Shown piece by piece: positions 57,294 through 64,000 of a stretch of DNA of 64,000 bases. The translations under genes and the position numbers were made by a program. The stretch's first letter is position 1. Each line of letters starts with the position of its first letter. A model generated the notes under the pieces. That model searched no databases and had not been told where the DNA came from. It was given only the letters and a program-made list of their open reading frames with translations. The stretch spans positions 1-64,000 of the forward strand of contig NZ_QTUB01000001.1 in NCBI RefSeq assembly GCF_003386665.1, written 5' to 3'. This DNA comes from Xenorhabdus cabanillasii (lineage in GTDB: Bacteria > Pseudomonadota > Gammaproteobacteria > Enterobacterales > Enterobacteriaceae).

Positions 57294-57553
57294 GGCAAAC
57301 TCCCCTAAAACAAGACCAATAAAAGAAACTGGAATAATAGATACGTTATACTGGGCACAAGGCATTACTATTTACCGATGAGAACGTTACCGGGTAAGAA
57401 CGTCTACCGATGAGATAGCTCGCAGTACCTTGTGGCGACTTTTACTTTCATCGCTCTCCCGACGATCCGTACAGCGAGATCGGAATCGTGACCAGTGATC
57501 ATAACGCAAAAGACGATATAAATCCTCATTCTTTTACACAGCTTTGACGCTTT

Positions 57554-57562
57554 TTATCCACA
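57554..57562 (+). promoter_or_regulatory. DnaA box in the dnaA promoter region
   Basis: Perfect TTATCCACA about 260 nt upstream of the dnaA start, matching the autoregulatory box between the E. coli dnaA promoters. Confidence 0.8.
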
Positions 57563-57722
57563 GGGAGATCACCACGCTTTGGTACTCGTAGAATATAAAG
57601 CCCATAGAAGATACTGTAGTGTAATCATGGTATATAGCAAATCGCATTTAATTATCATTTAAAATTCAAAGGGAAAACAGCAGTATAATTATTGCTCAAA
57701 TTCCAGGATCCGTGTTGGATCC

Positions 57723-57750
57723 TTGCGCTTTATTACACAGTCCGTATAAT
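57723..57750 (+). promoter_or_regulatory. rpmH-rnpA promoter
   Basis: -35 TTGCGC (57723-57728) and perfect -10 TATAAT (57745-57750) with a 16-bp spacer, oriented toward rpmH. Confidence 0.7.
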
Positions 57751-58028
57751 CTTGCACCCTGTGTGTAATGCCAAACGATTTTTTTCCGGCTGTGGCTGGT
57801 GGGAAGTCAGGGTTAACACCTTAGATAGCAAAATATTGGGTAGCAACAAGTCTGACACCGACTGAAACGCGGTCAGGCTCGCGTCATCTTGGATTGACTA
57901 AGGGTAGTACATTTTATTACAATCCTGCCTCTTTCTATATATTGATGTTGCGATTGAGGCATCGGTGTCTACTTATTTCTCACTGGTCGCCAACGCATTT
58001 GCTGAATCAGTTACAAATTTTAAGTTAG

Positions 58029-58181
<153 letters not shown>

Positions 58182-58199
58182 TAAAGCTAACCATTCCAA

Positions 58200-58559
58200 G
58201 TGGTTAAGCTCGCTTTTCCGAGGGAGTTACGTTTGTTAACTCCCGAGCATTTCACTTATGTTTTCCAGCAGCCACAACGGGCAAGTTCCGCAGAGATTAC
58301 CATCCTTGGACGCCTTAATGAGCTGGGGCATCCCCGTATCGGTCTAACCGTCGCCAAAAAAAATGTTAAACGCGCCCATGAGCGTAATCGTATTAAGCGA
58401 TTGGCTCGTGAAAGTTTTCGTTTAAACCAACATAAATTACCTTCTATGGATTTTGTGATTTTGGTAAGGAAAGGGGTCGCTGAGCTTGATAATCGTGAGC
58501 TAACGGAAACGTTAGGCAAATTATGGCGTCGTCACTGTCGTTTGGCTCGCGCCTCTTGA
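58200..58559 (+). CDS. rnpA: Ribonuclease P protein component
   Basis: A 119-residue basic protein that assists M1 RNA in removing tRNA 5' leaders. Starts GTG at 58200 ([17 protein letters not shown]), as in E. coli. The RNR signature region [22 protein letters not shown] is present. 18 nt after rpmH; overlaps yidD by 37 nt. Confidence 0.96.
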   Translation: MVKLAFPRELRLLTPEHFTYVFQQPQRASSAEITILGRLNELGHPRIGLTVAKKNVKRAHERNRIKRLARESFRLNQHKLPSMDFVILVRKGVAELDNRELTETLGKLWRRHCRLARAS

Positions 58560-58783
58560 TTACTTTAATCAGAGGTTACCAGTTAGTGATTAGTCCACTA
58601 CTGGGGCCTCGTTGTCGTTTCAACCCTACTTGTTCCCAATATGGTATTGAGGCATTACGCAGGTTTGGAATGATAAAAGGCAGTTGGTTAACGGTGAAAC
58701 GCGTATTAAAATGCCACCCTTTACACGAAGGTGGTGATGATCCTGTCCCACCTAGAAAAAACGAAGATAACAGAGAACATTAA
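58523..58783 (+). CDS. yidD: Membrane protein insertion efficiency factor YidD
   Basis: An 86-residue inner-membrane-associated protein with the conserved [20 protein letters not shown] and three-Cys pattern, ending [15 protein letters not shown]. It overlaps rnpA out of frame, as in E. coli, and ends 2 nt before yidC. Confidence 0.94.
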   Translation: MASSLSFGSRLLITLIRGYQLVISPLLGPRCRFNPTCSQYGIEALRRFGMIKGSWLTVKRVLKCHPLHEGGDDPVPPRKNEDNREH

Positions 58784-58785
58784 CG

Positions 58786-60417
58786 ATGGATTCGCAACGC
58801 AATCTCCTTCTCATCGCTTTGCTGTTTGTTTCGTTCTTGGTCTGGCAGGCGTGGGAGAATGATAAGAACCCACAACCAACAGTACAGATCTCGCACCAAA
58901 CAAGTTCGCTGAGTAACGAAGCAGGCAATGGGCAAGGCAAACTGATCACCGTGAAAACGGATGTGCTTACGTTGCACATCAATACCCGTGGTGGTGATAT
59001 TGAAGAGGCTGATCTGCTGGCCTATCCTGATACTCTTGGTTCCAAAACGCCGTTTAAGCTGTTGGAAACGACCCCAGAGTTCACTTATCAGGCTCAAAGT
59101 GGATTAACTGGCATTAATGGTCCAGATAATCAAGCTGAGCGTCCTCTCTATACTACTACTCAGAATAGTTATGTTTTGGCTGATGGTCAGAATGAATTGC
59201 GTATTCCGATGACTTATACCGCACCAGATGGTGTTGTATATGTTAAAACTTTCGTGTTGAAACGTGGTAACTATGCTGTTTCTGTTGATTACAGCATTGA
59301 TAACGTGACCGACAAACCGTTGCAGATGGCGTTTTTTGGTCAGTTGAAGCAGAGCGTTAACCTGCCGACACATCGTGATACCGGCAGCAGTAACTTTGCT
59401 CTGCATACCTATCGTGGTGCTGCTTATTCTTCTGATGAAGCAAAATACGAAAAATACAAATTTGATGAAATTGAAAGTAAACCGCTTTCCGTAACCACAA
59501 AAGGCGGTTGGGTGGCGATGCTCCAGCAGTATTTCGCTACAGCCTGGGTTCCCGGAGAAGGTAAGACCAGTAATTTCTATACCATTGACCTGAAAAACCA
59601 GAAAATGGCGATTATCGGGTACAAAGGTGAAACCATCGATATTGCACCAAACAGTAAGCAGAATATCTCCTCTACCCTGTGGGTTGGCCCTGAAATTCAG
59701 GACAAAATGGCAACAGTTGCTCCACATCTGGATTTGACTGTTGATTACGGTTGGTTGTGGTTTATTTCCCAGCCTCTGTTCAAACTACTGAAATTCCTGC
59801 ATGAGTTCATTGGTAATTGGGGCTTCTCCATTATTGCCATTACCTTTATCGTGCGCGGTATCATGTATCCGCTGACTAAAGCGCAATATACTTCTATGGC
59901 GAAAATGCGTCTGTTGCAGCCGAAAATCACTGCGATGCGTGAGCGTTACGGTGATGACCGTCAGCGCATGAGTCAGGAAATGATGGCGTTGTACAAAACA
60001 GAGAAAGTAAACCCATTGGGTGGCTGTCTGCCTCTGTTGATTCAGATGCCAATCTTCCTTGCATTGTATTACATGCTGATGGGATCTGTTGAACTGCGTC
60101 ATGCACCATTTATGGGCTGGATTAAGGACTTGTCTGCGCAAGACCCGTACTACATCCTGCCATTGCTGATGGGTGTGACTATGTTTGTGATCCAGAAACT
60201 GTCACCAACTACCGTAACTGACCCGATGCAGCAGAAGATCATGACTTACATGCCAGTCGTGTTTACCATCTTCTTCCTGTGGTTCCCGTCTGGTCTGGTG
60301 CTGTACTACATCGTCAGTAATCTGGTTACTATTATCCAGCAACAGGTTATTTTCCGCAGTCTGGAAAAACGCGGTTTACATACTCGCGAAAAGAAAGTAG
60401 ACCTTTCTAAAAAATAA
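58786..60417 (+). CDS. yidC: Membrane protein insertase YidC
   Basis: A 543-residue inner-membrane insertase/chaperone. N-terminal membrane helix (about 6-22), large periplasmic beta domain (to about 335), then the five-helix insertase core with the hydrophilic groove Arg in [21 protein letters not shown] and [16 protein letters not shown]. coli YidC is 548 residues. Helps insert Fo subunits encoded by the atp operon here. Confidence 0.96.
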   Translation: MDSQRNLLLIALLFVSFLVWQAWENDKNPQPTVQISHQTSSLSNEAGNGQGKLITVKTDVLTLHINTRGGDIEEADLLAYPDTLGSKTPFKLLETTPEFTYQAQSGLTGINGPDNQAERPLYTTTQNSYVLADGQNELRIPMTYTAPDGVVYVKTFVLKRGNYAVSVDYSIDNVTDKPLQMAFFGQLKQSVNLPTHRDTGSSNFALHTYRGAAYSSDEAKYEKYKFDEIESKPLSVTTKGGWVAMLQQYFATAWVPGEGKTSNFYTIDLKNQKMAIIGYKGETIDIAPNSKQNISSTLWVGPEIQDKMATVAPHLDLTVDYGWLWFISQPLFKLLKFLHEFIGNWGFSIIAITFIVRGIMYPLTKAQYTSMAKMRLLQPKITAMRERYGDDRQRMSQEMMALYKTEKVNPLGGCLPLLIQMPIFLALYYMLMGSVELRHAPFMGWIKDLSAQDPYYILPLLMGVTMFVIQKLSPTTVTDPMQQKIMTYMPVVFTIFFLWFPSGLVLYYIVSNLVTIIQQQVIFRSLEKRGLHTREKKVDLSKK

Positions 60418-60509
60418 GTCTTTTAAAAATAGATTTTTTTTAAAAATATATAGAGGGCGGTCATTGGCCGCCTTTACTATTTCAGAAAATTGGTAAAAGA
60501 GAGAATTTC

Positions 60510-61874
60510 ATGAATACCACCGATACGATAGTCGCTCAGGCCACTCCTCCGGGACGAGGCGGTGTAGGCATTCTGCGTATTTCTGGCCCCAAAGCTGCGG
60601 AAGTTGCTGAGGTGGTATTGGGAAAACTCCCGAAACCCCGTTATGCCGAGTACCTGCCGTTCTGTGATCTGGATGGTTCTGTATTAGATCAAGGTATTGC
60701 CCTTTATTTCCCAGGCCCTAACTCGTTCACTGGTGAAGATGTGCTGGAACTCCAAGGGCACGGCGGGCCGATTATTCTTGATTTGCTGTTAAAACGTATT
60801 CTGACAATTTCCGGTGTGCGCATCGCGAATCCGGGGGAGTTTTCTGAACGCGCGTTTTTGAATGATAAACTTGATTTAGCTCAGGCTGAGGCAATTGCGG
60901 ATCTGATTGATGCCAGCTCGGAGCAGGCTGCCCGTTCTGCGATGAACTCCTTGCAAGGAACATTCTCCAGGCAGGTTCATCAAATGGTAGAAGCGTTGAT
61001 TAATCTGCGTATCTACGTTGAAGCGGCGATTGATTTTCCTGACGAAGAAATTGATTTTCTTTCCGATGGCAAGATAGAAGCCAAGTTGGATGAAGTGATT
61101 GCAGAACTTGAGCAAGTTCGTTCACAAGCACGTCAAGGCAGCCTTTTACGTGAAGGGATGAACGTAGTGATCGCAGGTCGTCCGAATGCAGGTAAATCCA
61201 GTCTACTGAATGCGTTGGCTGGCCGTGAAGCCGCAATTGTCACCGATATTGCGGGTACGACACGCGATGTTTTGCGCGAGCATATTCATATTGATGGCAT
61301 GCCGCTGCATGTGATTGATACCGCAGGTTTGCGTGAAGCCAGTGATGAAGTAGAGCGTATTGGTATCGAACGCGCATGGCAAGAAATCGAACAAGCTGAC
61401 AGAGTACTGTTTATGGTGGACAGTACGACAACCAATGCTATCGAACCTGCCCAAATCTGGCCGGAGTTTATGGCAAGGCTGCCTGCATCTCTGCCTGTTA
61501 CGGTTATTCGTAACAAAACAGATATGACCGGAGAAGAAACCGGTATATCACAGATAAATGGTTACTCATTAATCCGCCTTTCTGCCCGTGAAGGAGAAGG
61601 AATTGATTTGCTGCGCGATCATCTAAAAGAAACCATGGGCTTCAACAGTAATATTGAAGGCGGCTTTCTTGCCCGTCGTCGTCATTTACAGGCACTGAAT
61701 ACAGCAACAGAACATTTGCAGGAAGGCCATCAACAATTGGTATTTGCCCGTTCAGGGGAGTTGTTGGCGGAGGAACTGCGTTTAGCACAACAGGCATTGA
61801 GTGAAATCACGGGAGAATTTACTTCCGATGATCTGCTTGGACGGATTTTCTCGAGTTTTTGTATTGGGAAATGA
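60510..61874 (+). CDS. mnmE: tRNA modification GTPase MnmE (TrmE)
   Basis: A 454-residue, E. coli-length G protein that works with MnmG on tRNA U34. N-terminal folate-binding domain, P-loop GRPNAGKS (about 224-231), the DIAGTTRD switch, NKTD and the C-terminal FCIGK with its essential Cys. A GC-rich hairpin (60455-60473) separates it from yidC. Its 3' end is a known integration site for SGI1-type islands, and an integrase gene follows. Confidence 0.97.
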   Translation: MNTTDTIVAQATPPGRGGVGILRISGPKAAEVAEVVLGKLPKPRYAEYLPFCDLDGSVLDQGIALYFPGPNSFTGEDVLELQGHGGPIILDLLLKRILTISGVRIANPGEFSERAFLNDKLDLAQAEAIADLIDASSEQAARSAMNSLQGTFSRQVHQMVEALINLRIYVEAAIDFPDEEIDFLSDGKIEAKLDEVIAELEQVRSQARQGSLLREGMNVVIAGRPNAGKSSLLNALAGREAAIVTDIAGTTRDVLREHIHIDGMPLHVIDTAGLREASDEVERIGIERAWQEIEQADRVLFMVDSTTTNAIEPAQIWPEFMARLPASLPVTVIRNKTDMTGEETGISQINGYSLIRLSAREGEGIDLLRDHLKETMGFNSNIEGGFLARRRHLQALNTATEHLQEGHQQLVFARSGELLAEELRLAQQALSEITGEFTSDDLLGRIFSSFCIGK

Positions 61875-61875
61875 A
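61857..61875. other. Probable island attachment site in the mnmE 3' end
   Basis: TTTTTGTATTGGGAAATGA closely resembles the trmE/thdF 3' core used by SGI1-like integrative elements. The integrase starts 187 nt further on, transcribed in the same direction, as in SGI1. No second copy is visible in the window, so attR would lie beyond the right edge. Confidence 0.5.
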
Positions 61876-61916
61876 GTCCCAGCCTTTAGGGAAAAAGAAG
61901 TCAAAAGACACCAAAT

Positions 61917-61982
61917 GAAAACTAACTAAAGCCTTGTTTAAAGTGGTAAAATCACAAAATCAATGATGGGTTGTTAGTTTTC
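61917..61982. repeat. Inverted repeat near the presumed attachment site
   Basis: Perfect 10-bp arms GAAAACTAAC (61917-61926) and GTTAGTTTTC (61973-61982), spaced 46 nt, between mnmE and the integrase. Could be arm-type integrase or excisionase binding sites. Confidence 0.45.
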
Positions 61983-62025
61983 TTTTTACTTCTCCTCTGT
62001 TCTTTTGGTCATATATTGCCCTGCT

Positions 62026-62055
62026 TGTTCCCCAGCCATATAATCGTGGGGAACA
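62026..62055 (+). promoter_or_regulatory. Hairpin masking the integrase ribosome site
   Basis: TGTTCCCC (62026-62033) pairs with GGGGAACA (62048-62055). The right arm contains GGGGA, the only Shine-Dalgarno-like sequence before ATG 62062, so translation initiation may be gated. Confidence 0.5.
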
Positions 62056-62061
62056 CTACCT

Positions 62062-63219
62062 ATGAAAGTATCTATTGAAAAACGACAACCAGACCGCGAA
62101 GGAAAGCGTTCTTTGCGCCTGGTGTATTACTACGGCTCCAGCATTGAAGACGGCCAACGTAAACTGAAACGCTCACACGAGCCACTAGACATCTTCATCT
62201 ATGACAAACCACGCTCTCCGGTAGAACGAGAACACAATAAAGAGGCACTGGGGATCGCTGAGGCTGTAAGATCTAAGAGGCTACTTGAAAGCGAGACATC
62301 AAGGCATAAACTGGAGGATCGAACTAAACTCTCAGCCAGTTTCTTCGATTATTACGATTCGGTCACCGACAGCAAAGCTTCTGGTAGCAAATCCAATTAT
62401 TCGATTTGGGTCTCAGCCGGGCATCATCTAAGGCGCTATCATAGGCGTGCAGAACTTACATTCGAAGATATTAATAGAGCCTTTCTGGAGGGCTTTAAAA
62501 CCTACCTGTTGAAAAACGCAACCACTAAGTCAGATCAGCTGCTGTCTAAAAATACGGTAAGCAGTTACTTCAACAAGATAAGGGCAGCTCTCAACCAAGC
62601 GTACCAAGAAGGGATTATCAGAGATAACCCGGTTAGAATGGTGAAAAGTGTTAAACCAGAAACAAACCAAAGGGTTTATCTGACTTTGGAAGAGATAAAG
62701 GCTATGGCAAAAGCAGAATGCTGCTATGACGTCCTCAAACGTGCATTTCTGTTTAGTTGCACAACAGGTCTTCGCTGGTCTGGCATACAGAAGTTGGTTT
62801 GGTCAGAAGTGGAAGAATTTGAGCCAGGCCATTTGCGGATTATTTTTAAACAGAAAAAAATCCAGAATGGCGGAACAGCACTGCAGTACCTCGACTTACC
62901 AGATTCAGCAGTAAGATTGATGGGGGAACGCAAGAATAACGATGAGCGCGTGTTCAAGGCACTGAGATACAGCAGCTATACCAATGTAGCGTTACTTCAT
63001 TGGGCCATGCTTGCTGGGGTGACCAAACATGTAACTTTCCATGCTGGTCGGCACTCGTTTGCAGTTAACCAGCTTGCACGGGGCTTAGATATTTATTCAT
63101 TATCACGCTTACTGGGCCACAGTGAGCTGAGAACAACAGAGATTTATGCTGACATCCTAGACCAAAGACGAAGGGATGCAATGCGGAACTTTCCTGATAT
63201 CTTTGCAGACAGCCTTTAA
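62062..63219 (+). CDS. Tyrosine recombinase / island integrase
   Basis: A 385-residue site-specific recombinase. An N-terminal arm-binding region (about 1-80, charged) is followed by a SAM-like core-binding domain (about 85-200) and the catalytic domain with Arg in TTGLRWSGI, HAGRHSF (H-x-x-R), LLGHSELRTTEIYAD (His and nucleophilic Tyr). The N-terminal style recalls the Bacteroidetes/SAM_5 integrase branch rather than lambda or SGI1 Int. Its position just after mnmE points to integration there. Intact. Confidence 0.9.
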   Translation: MKVSIEKRQPDREGKRSLRLVYYYGSSIEDGQRKLKRSHEPLDIFIYDKPRSPVEREHNKEALGIAEAVRSKRLLESETSRHKLEDRTKLSASFFDYYDSVTDSKASGSKSNYSIWVSAGHHLRRYHRRAELTFEDINRAFLEGFKTYLLKNATTKSDQLLSKNTVSSYFNKIRAALNQAYQEGIIRDNPVRMVKSVKPETNQRVYLTLEEIKAMAKAECCYDVLKRAFLFSCTTGLRWSGIQKLVWSEVEEFEPGHLRIIFKQKKIQNGGTALQYLDLPDSAVRLMGERKNNDERVFKALRYSSYTNVALLHWAMLAGVTKHVTFHAGRHSFAVNQLARGLDIYSLSRLLGHSELRTTEIYADILDQRRRDAMRNFPDIFADSL

Positions 63220-63239
63220 AACCTAGCAGTAGACCGAGG

Positions 63240-63499
63240 GCCAAAACAAAAAGCCATGGATTGAAAGTTACTACTACGTAATTTGATTCTGTTTGTGGGA
63301 CAGCTTTTATTTCAACGTCCTGCCGAGGTGACAACTCAGATTCGATCATCCGTACAAGCGACGATTTTCCTGCTCCCCATCCTCCCGAAATCCCGATTGA
63401 GATAGGCTCACCACCGGTATCTCGTATGAGCTCAGCACAGGCTTTTGCTACTAGGCGAAAGTTAACGTAATCAACGGTTGTTTCATTGTCGTGCCACAT
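63240..63499 (-). pseudogene. KAP-family P-loop NTPase, N-terminal remnant
   Basis: MWHDNETTVDYVNFRLVAKA, then the P-loop GGWGAGKS (39-46) and VVVTFNPWL are typical of KAP NTPases, the family that includes QatA of the Qat anti-phage system. Homologous sequence ends at about 63245. The frame runs on as nonsense over the integrase 3' end. Several hundred residues are missing, probably cut by the event that placed the integrase. Transcribed leftward, downstream of a subtilase gene. Confidence 0.7.
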
Positions 63500-63597
63500 A
63501 TATTTCCTATTAATTCTTTATTCGTCCAATCGCACGAGGCCAACTTGTTAAAAACCAATCTAATCAGAAAAATTAAACCTGTGGCTTTTTGAAAAAC

Positions 63598-64000
63598 TCA
63601 AGTTCCAATTTCTACTTGAACCTGATTTTCTATTGCCACTTGAATCTGATTCTCTATTACAGAGTAAATATCAACATTCTCATCTGGAACTTCGATGCTT
63701 ACAAGAAGGCTAAACCGCACTCTATTTTTCCAACGATCTTCTGCAGTTTTATACTTCCACCATCCACTGACAGGAAAAACAGCTATAGTGTGCATATCAG
63801 CTAAATCTTGAGCACTACCCGTCCAGTGATCTGAATGAATTGAACCTCTTGTTCGAAGTTGGCTTCCTAAAAACCACCCATCATTGCCACCTTCTGGTCC
63901 ATCGTAATCATCCGTATTTGCTAAGCCATTAATGTAAGAGCGGAAGTTAGCAATTGATTGCCCAGGTCTGATGGTTTCAAACCTCAAACCATGAGATTGA
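63598..64000 (-). CDS. Subtilase-type serine protease, C-terminal part (runs off window)
   Basis: The frame is open to the right edge. The visible 134 residues (SHGLRFETIRPGQSIANF, RGSIHSDHWTGSAQDLADM, AVFPVSGWWKYK, VRFSLLVSIEVP, VDIYSVI) resemble the C-terminal domain of S8 proteases paired with AAA ATPases in defence loci such as IetAS. The catalytic triad would lie outside the window. It ends 98 nt before the KAP remnant, same strand. The family call relies on recall of the C-terminal pattern. Confidence 0.6.
   Translation of the reverse strand, partial: QSHGLRFETIRPGQSIANFRSYINGLANTDDYDGPEGGNDGWFLGSQLRTRGSIHSDHWTGSAQDLADMHTIAVFPVSGWWKYKTAEDRWKNRVRFSLLVSIEVPDENVDIYSVIENQIQVAIENQVQVEIGT

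Noticed and set aside
59104..59727. A 207-codon minus-strand frame inside yidC
   Set aside because: Antisense shadow; yidC is intact and conserved.

Overview
This window is chromosomal DNA from an insect-associated gammaproteobacterium of the Morganellaceae. Photorhabdus is the most likely genus and Xenorhabdus the main alternative. The call rests on E. coli-like gene order with protein sequences very close to the enteric ones, an AT-rich accessory background, and the combination of a complete oriC between mioC and mnmG with the rpmH-dnaA-dnaN-recF-gyrB block about 47 kb away. No database search was possible, so the genus is an inference from remembered gene order.

Layout. Bases 1-12.9 kb hold the 5' 99% of a 16S rRNA gene with its leader and tandem P1/P2 promoters (minus strand), then hsrA, a gutted rbsR, rbsK, ravA-viaA, asnA/asnC, mioC, oriC and mnmG-rsmG. 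This is the E. coli rrnC-oriC order with kup and rbsDACB missing. Bases 13.4-24.1 kb hold the atpIBEFHAGDC operon, glmU and glmS.

Bases 24.2-48.4 kb form an accessory and decaying region. It contains an orphan PD-(D/E)xK-like protein, cynR-(cynT relic)-cynS, an AAA-ATPase relic and a collapsed type I R-M locus. Next come two tandem copies of a type III R-M locus. The first mod gene is interrupted by a composite IS630-type transposon, and the first res gene is a stub. The second copy is intact. The composite element carries a desaturase gene with a nonsense codon and the 3' end of an amidinotransferase gene. Further right are decayed dmlR/dmlA, a LysE exporter, a LysR regulator divergent from a Baeyer-Villiger-type monooxygenase, and a flotillin gene with a broken membrane-protein partner.

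Bases 48.9-61.9 kb return to housekeeping genes: asd, an unknown GNAT-like protein, gyrB (with a one-base frameshift), recF, dnaN, dnaA, rpmH, rnpA, yidD, yidC and mnmE. From 61.9 kb to the right edge, an integrase abuts the 3' end of mnmE. It is followed by remnants of defence-type genes (KAP NTPase, subtilase) and looks like the edge of a genomic island using the mnmE 3' end as its attachment site.

Two themes stand out. First, at least six loci (rbsR, cynT, the AAA ATPase, hsdR-hsdS, dmlR, the flotillin partner) keep both ends but have lost the middle, a consistent style of gene loss. Second, the type III R-M duplication keeps near-identical mod ends and res N-termini but carries two different target-recognition centres, and an IS630 composite has landed exactly at a TA in one of them.
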